A stretch of DNA of 45,894 nucleotides, taken from NCBI RefSeq assembly GCF_028598555.1, contig NZ_JAQRFN010000027.1, positions 1 to 45,894 on the forward strand. Direction: 5' to 3'. This DNA is from Xenorhabdus anantnagensis. Its GTDB lineage: Bacteria > Pseudomonadota > Gammaproteobacteria > Enterobacterales > Enterobacteriaceae. Position 1 is the first letter of the stretch. The number at the start of each line of letters is the position of its first letter. The notes below the pieces were generated by a model. That model made no database searches, had not been told where the DNA came from, and was given only the letters and a program-made list of their open reading frames with translations. Of the stretch, positions 17,800-26,239 are shown piece after piece. The position numbers and the translations under genes were made by a program.

Positions 17800-18591
17800 A
17801 TGAAAAAAGCACTATTGGTTATAAGCTTCGGAACCAGCTATCCCGAAACACTAAAAAGCAATATTGAAGCCTGTGAACAGCAATTGGCATCAGTTTTTCC
17901 GGACAGGGCGCTATTTCGGGCATTTACTTCTGGCATGATCATTCGAAAATTGCATCAGCGTGATGGAATTCACATTGACACTCCCCATGATGCGCTGACC
18001 AGATTGCATCACGCGGGTTATAACGATGTCGCTGTTCAGTGCCTGCATATCATTAATGGCGACGAATATGAAAAGGTGCTGCGTGAAGTTGAGAAATTCC
18101 GCCCCCGCTTTAAACGATTGGTGTTGGGCGCCCCGTTACTCAGCCACTTTAATGACTATCTGCAATTAATGCGGGCGCTGCGCCACCAGCTTCCCCGACT
18201 GGCGGAGAGTGAATGTGTCGTCTTTATGGGACACGGTACAACACACCCTGCTTTTTCTGCCTACGCTTGTCTGGATCACCTGATGAATCATTACCATTTT
18301 CCGGCGCGGGTAGGAGCGGTTGAAAGTTATCCCGAACTTCCCCTGATCATCAAAGGATTAAAAGAGCAGAAGATCCGCAAAGTTTATCTGATGCCATTGA
18401 TGTTGGTAGCTGGCGATCATGCCACCAATGATATGGCCTCAAATGAAGAAGACTCTTGGAAATCACAGTTGGAGCAGGCGGGAATTGTCGCAATTCCCTG
18501 GTTACAGGGGTTGGGGGAAAACCCAATGATTCGGCAGATGTTTGTCGATCACCTTGCTTACGCGCTGAATGATGAGGAGAAAGCCGAATGA
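17800..18591 (+). CDS. cbiK: sirohydrochlorin cobaltochelatase CbiK
   Basis: A 263-residue class II chelatase. It starts KKALLVISFGTSYPET. The catalytic histidines are in place: H145 in FMGHGTTHPAF and H207 in VAGDHATNDM, at the same numbers as in Salmonella CbiK. It inserts cobalt into sirohydrochlorin, committing the flux to the cobalt-early pathway, and is cytoplasmic with no signal peptide. The 54-base gap upstream holds a good AAGGAAAG site and an imprecise CAAATA-containing repeat. The stop overlaps cbiL by 4 bases. Confidence 0.96.
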   Translation: MKKALLVISFGTSYPETLKSNIEACEQQLASVFPDRALFRAFTSGMIIRKLHQRDGIHIDTPHDALTRLHHAGYNDVAVQCLHIINGDEYEKVLREVEKFRPRFKRLVLGAPLLSHFNDYLQLMRALRHQLPRLAESECVVFMGHGTTHPAFSAYACLDHLMNHYHFPARVGAVESYPELPLIIKGLKEQKIRKVYLMPLMLVAGDHATNDMASNEEDSWKSQLEQAGIVAIPWLQGLGENPMIRQMFVDHLAYALNDEEKAE

Positions 18592-19346
18592 ACGGAAAAG
18601 AAAAAGCAGGAAAGCTGTATGTCATGGGCGTTGGCCCCGGAGCCAGTGACCTGATTACTGTACGGGCGGCGCGTATTCTTTCTGAGCTTGATGTTGTCTA
18701 TACCCCAACGGGGAAAAAAGGTGCCCAAAGCCTCGCCCACTCCATTGTTGAAGAATATCTTTCACCGAAAACCGAAGTTTGTACCTACCATTTTTTAATG
18801 AAAGCCGATATGGCAGAAAAAAAAGCGGTATGGAATGAAGTGGCGCAAACCTTGAAAGAGGACGTTATCAGCGGCCGAAAAGTCGGTTTTATCACATTGG
18901 GCGATCCCATGCTGTTCAGCACGTGGGTATTTCTTTTGGAACGGATGGTATCGAAACAAATGAATCCTCCTTCATGGTTGGAAATTGTGCCGGGGATCAC
19001 CTCATTTTCTGCTATTTCCGCTGTCAGCATGATGCCACTGGCAATGGAAAACCAAACCTTGGCGGTTATTTCCTGTACCGCTTCTGAAGCCGTCTTAGAG
19101 CAAGCATTGCTCAATCACGACTGCATTGTCCTGATGAAAGTTTATTCGCGTTTTCCCCTGATACGTGACCTGCTGCATCGACACAATCTACTGGAACATG
19201 CTCTGATGATAGCAGATGCCACTTTGCCGACAGAACAATGTTGGCGCGATCTTGCCACGTTATCCTTTAGTGAAAAAGACTGGAAGCATGAGTTATCGTA
19301 TTTCTCCACGATTTTGGTTAATAAAAACTGGCAATTATCGCGTTGA
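18588..19346 (+). CDS. cbiL: cobalt-factor II C20-methyltransferase CbiL
   Basis: A 252-residue tetrapyrrole methylase. Its core starts GKLYVMGVGPGASDLITVRAARIL, with KVGFITLGDPMLFSTWVFLLE near 95 and IVPGITSFSAISAVSMMPLA near 130. The VYTPTGKKGAQSLAHSIV stretch is typical of the CbiL/CobI group. It methylates C20 of cobalt-factor II. In Salmonella cbiL is followed by cbiMNQO; here the next gene, after 87 bases, is cbiP. Confidence 0.94.
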   Translation: MNGKEKAGKLYVMGVGPGASDLITVRAARILSELDVVYTPTGKKGAQSLAHSIVEEYLSPKTEVCTYHFLMKADMAEKKAVWNEVAQTLKEDVISGRKVGFITLGDPMLFSTWVFLLERMVSKQMNPPSWLEIVPGITSFSAISAVSMMPLAMENQTLAVISCTASEAVLEQALLNHDCIVLMKVYSRFPLIRDLLHRHNLLEHALMIADATLPTEQCWRDLATLSFSEKDWKHELSYFSTILVNKNWQLSR

Positions 19347-19433
19347 TTGAAGGAAGACGGACCATTATTTCCAGCCACGACATAACTTTGATCTATCAAA
19401 AACAAGCAACTACGAAATGAGGGAGAACAGACA

Positions 19434-21011
19434 ATGACATTATCGCTGATGATTCAGGGAACGGCGTCTGATGTAGGCAAAAGTGTGCTGGTAGCGGGAT
19501 TTTGTCGGATATTTTCGCAGGATGGTTATCGTTGCACTCCCTTTAAATCCCAGAATATGGCGCTTAATTCAGGGATTACCGCAGATGGTAAAGAGATGGG
19601 GCGAGCGCAGATATTTCAGGCGGAAGCGGCGGGAATTGCCCCGGATGTACGCATGAATCCTGTATTGTTGAAACCTACCAGCGATCGCAAGGCACAAGTG
19701 ATTTTTATGGGGAAAGTGATGTGCAGCATGAATGCAGTGGAATATCACGAATATAAGCCCCAATTGCTTCAGCAGATTTTGCTGGCATATAACGGGTTGG
19801 CAGCAGAAACGGACATCATGGTATTAGAAGGAGCAGGCAGTCTGGCGGAGATCAATCTGCGTGATCGCGATATCGTCAATATGGGGATGGCCGAATTGGT
19901 GGATACTCCCGTAATTCTGGTGGCAGATATTGATCGTGGTGGTGTGTTCGCGTCGATCTACGGTACATTAGCCTTGCTTAAACCTGAGGAAAAAGCCCGG
20001 ATCAAGGGCGTTATCATCAATAAATTTCGCGGTGATATATCTTTGTTGCAATCAGGTATCGATCAGATCGAAGCTCTGACACAAGTACCGATACTGGGAG
20101 TTTTGCCGTGGCTGGATCTTGATCTGGAAGATGAGGACAGCGTCGCCTTGCAAGTGGGCAAATATGATCGGCGGAAACAAAAAACAGACGGTTGTTTGGA
20201 TGAAAATTGTTTAGATGAAAATTGTCTGGATGAAAATTGCCTGAATATTGCTGTTATCCAATACCCCCATATCGCTAATTTCACTGACTTCAATGCACTG
20301 GCGGCACAACCGGATGTGCATTTGCGTTATGTTTCTGAGCCTTCTGAACTTCAAGGCGTTGATCTGATTATTCTTCCCGGCAGCAAGAATACTTTGGAGG
20401 ATTTGGCATGGTTGAAAACTCAAGGTCTTGATCAGGCCATTATCAAAGCCCGGCAGGAAAGTGTACCGATTATTGGGATCTGTGGTGGCTATCAAATATT
20501 GGGCAAGCAGATTGTGGATGAAGTGGAATCCGGCTTAACTCAAATGGCAGGCTTGGGGTTACTGGATACTGAAACAGAATTTGCCAGTGAAAAGCAGACT
20601 GCACAGGTTAGAGGCATCGTAGTGCCTGCGTTATCAGGCATGTTGAAATTATGCAGTGAACAACCGATTGCGGGTTATGAGATTCACATGGGAACCACGC
20701 AGCTTGGTAAGCAAGCTGTGCCTTTTGCCAAAATGCACTTGCATAATGGCGAGGAAAAAATCTGGTTTGATGGTGCTGTTGCGCGGGATGGTTTGGTGAT
20801 GGGGAGCTACTTGCATGGTTTGTTTGATCAAAACACGTTCACTCGCCCACTATTAAATCAATTGCGTATAAGAAAAGGTTACGTTCCACTGGAAAATGTT
20901 GCCTTTAATTACGTCCAACACAAAGAAAAACAGTTCAATATATTGGCGGCCAGTATGCGTGAGCATCTGGATATCCCACGGATTTATCAATTAATGAATG
21001 AACATAAATAA
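19434..21011 (+). CDS. cbiP: cobyric acid synthase CbiP (CobQ type)
   Basis: A 525-residue amidotransferase. The N-terminal ATPase domain starts [21 protein letters not shown], followed by [11 protein letters not shown]. The C-terminal glutaminase domain has [14 protein letters not shown] and the nucleophile in [12 protein letters not shown]. It amidates side chains b, d, e and g to give adenosylcobyric acid. Near residues 255-270 there is an insert of three 15-base repeats (C-L-D-E-N) at the boundary of the two domains, unlike typical CbiP. The start has a GAGGGAGA site. The gap to cobU is 96 bases. Confidence 0.95.
   Translation: MTLSLMIQGTASDVGKSVLVAGFCRIFSQDGYRCTPFKSQNMALNSGITADGKEMGRAQIFQAEAAGIAPDVRMNPVLLKPTSDRKAQVIFMGKVMCSMNAVEYHEYKPQLLQQILLAYNGLAAETDIMVLEGAGSLAEINLRDRDIVNMGMAELVDTPVILVADIDRGGVFASIYGTLALLKPEEKARIKGVIINKFRGDISLLQSGIDQIEALTQVPILGVLPWLDLDLEDEDSVALQVGKYDRRKQKTDGCLDENCLDENCLDENCLNIAVIQYPHIANFTDFNALAAQPDVHLRYVSEPSELQGVDLIILPGSKNTLEDLAWLKTQGLDQAIIKARQESVPIIGICGGYQILGKQIVDEVESGLTQMAGLGLLDTETEFASEKQTAQVRGIVVPALSGMLKLCSEQPIAGYEIHMGTTQLGKQAVPFAKMHLHNGEEKIWFDGAVARDGLVMGSYLHGLFDQNTFTRPLLNQLRIRKGYVPLENVAFNYVQHKEKQFNILAASMREHLDIPRIYQLMNEHK
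20196..20240 (+). repeat. three tandem 15-bp repeats inside cbiP
   Basis: Units at 20196, 20211 and 20226, consensus TTGGATGAAAATTGT, encoding L-D-E-N-C three times between the ATPase and glutaminase domains. Confidence 0.9.
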
Positions 21012-21107
21012 TGATTTATCACAAATTACCAAGAGGAAATTCAGACAAAATAGGGCATTATGTAAAGACATTCTATGAGATGAAATTTTGCATGATGGAG
21101 TCATGCC

Positions 21108-21653
21108 ATGATTTTAGTGACAGGCGGTGCCCGCAGTGGTAAGAGCAGCTACGCTGAACACCTGCTTGCGGAACAGTGCGAGCAGGTATTGTATATCGCT
21201 ACGGCGCAGGTCACGGATGAAGAGATGGCGGCTCGTATTGAGCGGCATAAACAGGATCGTCCGGCACATTGGCGAACTTGGGAAGGCCATCAGGATTTAG
21301 GCTTTGTTATCCGCCAGCATCGCCAACCTCAAGAGGGCGTTATACTAGAATGTGTTACCACACTGATTGCCAATTTATTGTTTGACTTATCGGGTGGTAT
21401 GTCACCTGAGGAACTTGATTTCGCATCATTGGAAGTGCTTATCCACCATCAGATTGATGATTTGATTGATGCCAGCTTGATGTGTCCGATGCCCGTGTAT
21501 TTGGTGACTAATGAGTTGGGAATGGGCATCACACCTGAAAATCGTCTGGCACGTCATTTTGTCGATATTGCCGGGCGCGCTAATCAAAAATTGGCACGGG
21601 CTGCTAAGGAAGTCTGGTTGATGGTGTCAGGCATTGGAGTGAAGGTTAAATGA
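21108..21653 (+). CDS. cobU: adenosylcobinamide kinase / guanylyltransferase CobU
   Basis: A 181-residue bifunctional enzyme. The P-loop GGARSGKS lies at 6-13. [19 protein letters not shown] carries the guanylylated histidine (H47, equivalent to His46 of Salmonella CobU). [27 protein letters not shown] near 141 is the closing signature. It phosphorylates adenosylcobinamide and then transfers GMP for nucleotide-loop assembly. It overlaps cobS by 4 bases. The upstream 96-base gap is AT-rich and ends in a GGAG site. Confidence 0.95.
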   Translation: MILVTGGARSGKSSYAEHLLAEQCEQVLYIATAQVTDEEMAARIERHKQDRPAHWRTWEGHQDLGFVIRQHRQPQEGVILECVTTLIANLLFDLSGGMSPEELDFASLEVLIHHQIDDLIDASLMCPMPVYLVTNELGMGITPENRLARHFVDIAGRANQKLARAAKEVWLMVSGIGVKVK

Positions 21654-22408
21654 AGCTGAATATTTTTTGGGCAATGCTACAGTTTATGACACGGCTTCCG
21701 ATCCCCGAAAAATGGGCGGAAGGTGTCGATTTTCGCCAATATTGGCGTGGTGTTCCCTATTTTCCTGTGATCGGGTTGATTCTTGGTGGTTTGGCTGGTC
21801 TGGTATCACTTTCTATCAGTCAGTCGGGTGGCGGAATTTATATCGGCGCGATGGGTTATGTGTTGGTTTTGGCTTTTTTGACGGGAGGATTACATTTAGA
21901 TGGGCTGGCTGACACTTGTGATGGGCTTTTTTCTGCCCGCCAGCGCGAAAAAATGCTGGAGATCATGTGTGATAGCCGACTCGGGACTTATGGCGGTGTC
22001 GGGTTAATTTTCTGTATCGTTCTGAAAATATTAGTTGTCGCTGAATTATCTTATCATTCCCCTTTTTACTTGCTTACTTTGTTGATGTGTGCCCCGATTG
22101 TTGGGCGTACAGCCGTGGTGCTTTTAATGTATGCGCAACCTTATGCCCGTGAAAGCGAGGGCATGGGAAGCAGTTATATTGGCCGGATTACTCTCTCTGC
22201 AACTATGCTGACTTTGTTGAGTGGTGCGGTATTGGTGATGATATTAGGAAACTGGAAAGCCTTATTGGCAATGATGGTGACATTGCTTGTGGTTTATGGG
22301 CTTGCTCTCTATTTCAATTATCGTCTCGGTGGACAAACGGGCGATACGCTGGGGGCTTCTATTGAAGTGGGAGAAGTTACTTTTTTGTTGGCAATGATTT
22401 GGCAATAA
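21650..22408 (+). CDS. cobS: adenosylcobinamide-GDP ribazoletransferase CobS
   Basis: A 252-residue integral membrane protein with about six hydrophobic segments. The metal-binding motif [19 protein letters not shown] lies near 80-98, and [16 protein letters not shown] follows. It joins adenosylcobinamide-GDP and alpha-ribazole (or its phosphate) at the inner membrane. It is coupled to cobU by overlap. Its stop codon lies in the first copy of an 18-base repeat that fills the gap to cobC. Confidence 0.94.
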   Translation: MKLNIFWAMLQFMTRLPIPEKWAEGVDFRQYWRGVPYFPVIGLILGGLAGLVSLSISQSGGGIYIGAMGYVLVLAFLTGGLHLDGLADTCDGLFSARQREKMLEIMCDSRLGTYGGVGLIFCIVLKILVVAELSYHSPFYLLTLLMCAPIVGRTAVVLLMYAQPYARESEGMGSSYIGRITLSATMLTLLSGAVLVMILGNWKALLAMMVTLLVVYGLALYFNYRLGGQTGDTLGASIEVGEVTFLLAMIWQ

Positions 22409-22446
22409 ATGATGAGTTGGCAATAAATGATGAGTTGGCAATAAAC
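22399..22446 (+). repeat. 18-bp tandem repeats between cobS and cobC
   Basis: TTGGCAATAAATGATGAG occurs at 22399-22416 and 22417-22434, and a partial third copy runs to 22446. The first copy includes the CAA-TAA end of cobS, so the gene end was duplicated into the spacer. Confidence 0.85.
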
Positions 22447-22472
22447 AAAATCAATCTGGAGAGAATAATCAG

Positions 22473-23093
22473 ATGCGATTGTTTCTCGTTCGACATGGAC
22501 AGACACAAGCCAATATTGATGGTGTCTTTTGTGGCAAAACCGATTTGCCTTTAACTGAAATTGGGGTGCAGCAGGGGCAGCAGGTCGCTGTTGCGCTGAA
22601 AAATATAACCTTCCAATCTATCCGCTGTAGTGAAATGCAGCGAGCACAACAAACCGCACAAATCATTTCTCAATCAGGTAAATCCGGTAAATCAAACATA
22701 CACAGTGATCACCGTCTCAATGAGTTGGATTTTGGGGAGTGGGAATTGCGTCATCACGAAAACATTGCGAACGAGGAACCACAGGCTTGGTCACGTTGGT
22801 TGTCAGATTGGCAAAATGGTTGCCCAACCGGAGGAGAGCCATTCCGACATTTTTCAGCGCGGGTGGAAGAATATACCGAAGAGTTACGTTCTGCTACCGC
22901 TTTGGCTAATCGGCTAATAGTTGCCCATCAGGGAGTTTTAGGTGTGATGATTGCAAAATTACTTAAGCTACCGGTAACCGCCATGTGGTCTTTTCCCTTC
23001 CAGCAGGGGGCTTACAGTATCGTCGATAATCATGCGGGATTTATCACTTTGCGGGTATTCAATGCTCGGACAGAATGCTGGCTGGCTGGATGA
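22473..23093 (+). CDS. cobC: alpha-ribazole phosphatase CobC
   Basis: A 206-residue histidine phosphatase (phosphoglycerate-mutase-like). It starts MRLFLVRHGQTQANIDG with the catalytic H8, and has RCSEMQRAQQTA near 51, LNELDFGEWE near 83 and the second catalytic histidine in IVAHQGVLGVM near 150. It removes the 5' phosphate from alpha-ribazole phosphate or adenosylcobalamin phosphate. A short 9-base duplication gives SGKSGKS near residue 69. The start has a GGAGAGA site. cobT follows after 6 bases. Confidence 0.92.
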   Translation: MRLFLVRHGQTQANIDGVFCGKTDLPLTEIGVQQGQQVAVALKNITFQSIRCSEMQRAQQTAQIISQSGKSGKSNIHSDHRLNELDFGEWELRHHENIANEEPQAWSRWLSDWQNGCPTGGEPFRHFSARVEEYTEELRSATALANRLIVAHQGVLGVMIAKLLKLPVTAMWSFPFQQGAYSIVDNHAGFITLRVFNARTECWLAG

Positions 23094-23099
23094 ATAAAC

Positions 23100-24182
23100 A
23101 TGACATTACAATCATTGCTTGATGCGATTCGGCCCCTGAATCAGGACAATATGGAAAAAGCGGCACGGCACATTGACAGCTTGCTCAAGCCATTGGGGAG
23201 CTTGGGCCGTCTTGAAGAATTGGCAATACATTTATCTGGCATGCCAGGCATTTCAAGTCTGCAAAACCTGCAAAAAGAGATCATTGTCATGTGTGCTGAT
23301 CATGGTGTGTATGACGAAGGCGTGGCTATTTCACCTAAAAATGCTACGGCCATACAGGCACGTAATATGTTGAAAGGGCTAACAGGTGTTTGTGCGCTGG
23401 CGAAAAACAGTGGTGCGTATGTTTTACCTGTGGATATTGGCATTGATTGTGATCCTATTGAACAAATGTTGTCCCTTAAACTTGCACGAGGTAGCGGCAA
23501 TATTGCCCAAGGTGCCGCAATGGATTACGAACAAGCAGAAAAGTTGTTGTTGGCAAGCGCATTGTTGGTGAAACAGCGCATTGTGGCAGGAATAACCGTA
23601 TTTGGTGTCGGGGAGGTGGGGATTGCCAATACAACTCCGGCTGCTGCGGTTATCAGTGTCCTGACCGGAAGTGATCCCTGTGATGTCGTTGGGTTGGGCG
23701 CTAATTTCCCCATTGAGCGGCTGATGCATAAACAATCCGTTGTACGACAGGCGATTGCCATCAATCAGCCGGATAACAAAAACGCGATTGATGTGTTGGC
23801 AAAAGTGGGCGGATTTGAGCTTGTAGGCATGACTGGTGTGATTCTGGGGGCTGCGGCTTCTGGCGTGCCGGTTGTACTTGATGGTTTCTTGTCTTATGCG
23901 TCAGCCTTGGCAGCATGTCAGATATCCCCCATTGCACGGGATTATTGCATTCCGTCCCATATGTCGGCTGAAAAAGGTGCGAAGCTGGCGCTACGACATT
24001 TGAATTTGCACCCATACTTGAATTTAGGTTTACGTCTTGGGGAGGGCAGCGGGGCGGCTATTGCAATGTCTCTGGTTGATGCAGCCTGCACGATGTATTG
24101 TCATATGGGAACATTGGCAAGTAGCGGGATTTGTTTTCCTGCGTCAAAAAGGCCGTATATAGCACGGCCTTTAAGAATATAA
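23100..24182 (+). CDS. cobT: nicotinate-nucleotide:dimethylbenzimidazole phosphoribosyltransferase CobT
   Basis: A 360-residue enzyme of normal length. It has LKPLGSLGRLEELA near 28, VMCADHGVYDEGVAISPK near 63, GEVGIANTTPAAAV near 172 and the catalytic glutamate in LRLGEGSGAAIAMSLVDAA (E315, equivalent to Glu317 of Salmonella CobT). It makes alpha-ribazole phosphate from NaMN and the lower-ligand base. It is the last gene of the rightward operon. The final codons are part of a 9-bp-stem hairpin that also serves the convergent gene. Confidence 0.95.
   Translation: MTLQSLLDAIRPLNQDNMEKAARHIDSLLKPLGSLGRLEELAIHLSGMPGISSLQNLQKEIIVMCADHGVYDEGVAISPKNATAIQARNMLKGLTGVCALAKNSGAYVLPVDIGIDCDPIEQMLSLKLARGSGNIAQGAAMDYEQAEKLLLASALLVKQRIVAGITVFGVGEVGIANTTPAAAVISVLTGSDPCDVVGLGANFPIERLMHKQSVVRQAIAINQPDNKNAIDVLAKVGGFELVGMTGVILGAAASGVPVVLDGFLSYASALAACQISPIARDYCIPSHMSAEKGAKLALRHLNLHPYLNLGLRLGEGSGAAIAMSLVDAACTMYCHMGTLASSGICFPASKRPYIARPLRI
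24143..24172 (-). terminator. intrinsic terminator inside the cobT 3' end
   Basis: AAAGGCCGT (24148-24156) pairs with ACGGCCTTT (24164-24172) around a 7-base loop. On the minus strand the hairpin is followed by a run of T, so it is a good terminator for the leftward pixA-type gene. On the plus strand it is followed by only three T. It lies within the last codons of cobT. Confidence 0.65.
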
Positions 24183-24216
24183 ATTAAGCTAAGGGTATTA
24201 AGCTAAAGATATATTA

Positions 24217-24783
24217 TTAAGACATTATCATTTTCTGATCCAGAATAATGCCTGGCTCCAGAGCAATATAGCCCATCAGAGTCATTTCTCTATAAATTGC
24301 GATGACACACTCATAATACATAATGCGTGCTGTGCCAGGATGAGGCAGGTCAGTGATTGTAGACATCCAGCAACAGTCTTTCATTTGCTGCATCTCTATG
24401 TTTAATGGATTTACCATATTAACGACAGGCATGAATGTCATAAAGTTTTTCATGACATGCTTGCCCATCATATGAGTGGTGTCATTACTCATTAAACTCA
24501 TATCCATTGGCATCGCTTTTACTAAAGCACAAGAATATAAAGTATCAATATTTAATGTTGTTATATTCCAACGAACAGTATCACCGACATCAGCCTTAAT
24601 CATCATGTTCAGTTCATTATCTACTGAAACAAGCATGTCATCTTCAGGCAATATGCGAATATACTTATGATATATAGATGAAGGATGAAGTGCGGAAGGC
24701 TTATTTATATCCTTGCTAAGTTTGCCATAATCATTCATAATTTCTTCAGCTTTTACTGCTACTAACATATCAATAGTTCTCAT
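24217..24783 (-). CDS. pixA: PixA/AidA-family methionine-rich inclusion body protein
   Basis: About 188 residues from the ATG at 24783, which has a GAGGG site; an 11-residue longer frame lacks one. Around two dozen residues are methionine (about 13%), as in PixA of Xenorhabdus nematophila (about 185 residues). It begins MRTIDMLVAVKAEEIM, the PixA-family N-terminus, and has the conserved VGDTVRWNITTLN block near the middle and an aromatic MYYECVIAIYREM near the end. PixA forms cytoplasmic crystalline inclusions in late growth; its role is not settled. It is convergent to cobT. A short pixA-like fragment remains at 29015-29086. Confidence 0.88.
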   Translation of the reverse strand: MRTIDMLVAVKAEEIMNDYGKLSKDINKPSALHPSSIYHKYIRILPEDDMLVSVDNELNMMIKADVGDTVRWNITTLNIDTLYSCALVKAMPMDMSLMSNDTTHMMGKHVMKNFMTFMPVVNMVNPLNIEMQQMKDCCWMSTITDLPHPGTARIMYYECVIAIYREMTLMGYIALEPGIILDQKMIMS

Positions 24784-24816
24784 TGTAGTACCCTCATTAG
24801 TTAACGTTATTAGCAT

Positions 24817-25099
24817 ATTTTATACGCGACCAACATACCACTGGGCCCGACACTTCATCTTATAAGCTGCTTACGGACTATATAATAACAAAAAAATATA
24901 AAAGACAAACCATAAAAAGAATCTAATAAAAAAATAAATTTATCATGATAAAATTTATTTAAATTATATTTAAAATGTATTGCTTATCAATCATATTTAT
25001 TAAAATGATTTCATGGTATTTTCTTAATTTTATTATTATGGTTAATATGACACGCATAAATTTTATAAGTTTACTTTGTAAGTGTTTTTATTTTTACCA
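24817..25099. other. AT-rich upstream region of the pixA gene
   Basis: About 280 bases of very AT-rich DNA between pixA and the IS30 remnant. It presumably holds the pixA promoter, but no distinct operator was recognised. Confidence 0.4.
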
Positions 25100-25433
25100 T
25101 TGAGCGAAGTACTTATCACTTATAAAACAAAAGGTTAAAACTATAACCTTTGATAATGTCCTTGAATTTGCCGGGCATGAGCTTATCAGTAAAAATTTAG
25201 GGGAAAAAATTTATTTTGCTCACCTGTATTCCCCCTGGGAAAGAGGGATAAATGAGAATACTAATGGTTCAATCAGAGATTACTTCCCAAAAGAAACTGA
25301 TTTTAATAAGGTAGCAGAGCTAGAGATTAACCTTGTGGCAAACCGATTAAATAACCGCCATCGTAAAACACATGGTTACAAAAAACCGAATGAGTTATTT
25401 AAAGAAATACCAACTCATTTACTTCGTTTATAA
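25100..25433 (+). pseudogene. IS30-family transposase, C-terminal remnant
   Basis: An open stretch ending in TAA at 25431-25433 contains TFDNVLEFAGHELI, then YFAHLYSPWERGINENTNGSIR and DYFPKETDF, and finally NRLNNRHRKTHGYKKPNELF. These are the order and wording of the catalytic end of IS30 transposases ([41 protein letters not shown]). The N-terminal two thirds are missing and changes such as DN-G to DN-V suggest decay. It lies just before the toxin genes and indicates past IS activity. Confidence 0.8.
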
Positions 25434-25698
25434 TGGTGTTGAACTTATTATGTGAATGCAAGATATATATCAATTATATCTAATCACTATTGGTATTATT
25501 TTAATAAGTTATATAATTTTTAAGCCAAGTTGCCATTTTTTATATTTCACATTTATTTTTCAGTGCGATTAGAATACCTTCCTGAATAATATATTGATTC
25601 AACATACTCAATAAGAAACCACCTTAACTGTAGGGGTGGATCATTACATAATGATAGACAACCCTATAGTTATACAACAATACTCAGGAGAATATTTC

Positions 25699-26118
25699 AT
25701 GATTACAATAAACATAAATACCAATGAATCTACAGATACAAAAAACAATGAGAGCACCTCAACAAAAATACATTATAATTCAGGTACACCAGCATCAGAA
25801 AATTACACAGTAAATATTTATAAGGATATGACAATAGAACCACGCTCCTCTATTGAGGCAATAAGAATTGACACGCCGATTATTCCCGAAACACGCCCCA
25901 ATTACTACGTAGCCAATTCCGGCCCCGCATCATCAGTTAGGGCTGTTTTTTATTGGTCTCATTCTTTCACATCACAATGGTTCGAATATTCCTCTATCAC
26001 AGTGAAAGCAGGGGAGGACGGAATATTACAATCACCGAGCAACTCTGTGTATTACAGCAAGGTCGTCATTTATAACGATACAGATAAACGAGCTTTTGTT
26101 ACTGGATATAATAAGTAA
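25699..26118 (+). CDS. pirA: PirA-like subunit of a binary insecticidal toxin
   Basis: 139 residues from the ATG at 25699, which has an AGGAG site 8 bases upstream. A GTG at 25636 would add 21 residues without a good site. After a polar, Ser/Thr/Asn-rich N-terminus of about 40 residues, the sequence follows PirA: NYTVNIYKDMTIEPRSS, then DTPIIPETRPNYYVANSG, a FYWSHSFTSQWFE block and YYSKVVIYND. PirA has a jelly-roll fold like domain III of Cry toxins and acts with PirB on insect (and, in Vibrio, shrimp) gut cells. No signal peptide is seen. pirB follows after a repeat-filled spacer. Confidence 0.85.
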   Translation: MITININTNESTDTKNNESTSTKIHYNSGTPASENYTVNIYKDMTIEPRSSIEAIRIDTPIIPETRPNYYVANSGPASSVRAVFYWSHSFTSQWFEYSSITVKAGEDGILQSPSNSVYYSKVVIYNDTDKRAFVTGYNK

Positions 26119-26161
26119 CAAGATGAAAAACTATCTATAACTAACAGGTTTTAATTTAATA

Positions 26162-26225
26162 ACTATCTAATTAAAACACTATCTAATTAAAGCACTATCT
26201 AATTAAAGTACTATTTAACTAAGGA
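26162..26225 (+). repeat. four tandem 16-bp repeats between pirA and pirB
   Basis: Units at 26162, 26178, 26194 and 26210, consensus ACTATCTAATTAAAGY. The last unit is diverged and runs into the AAGGA ribosome-binding region of pirB. The unit length equals that of the cbiE-cbiT spacer repeat although the sequence is unrelated. Confidence 0.85.
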
Positions 26226-26239
26226 ATTAAAGTAACATT

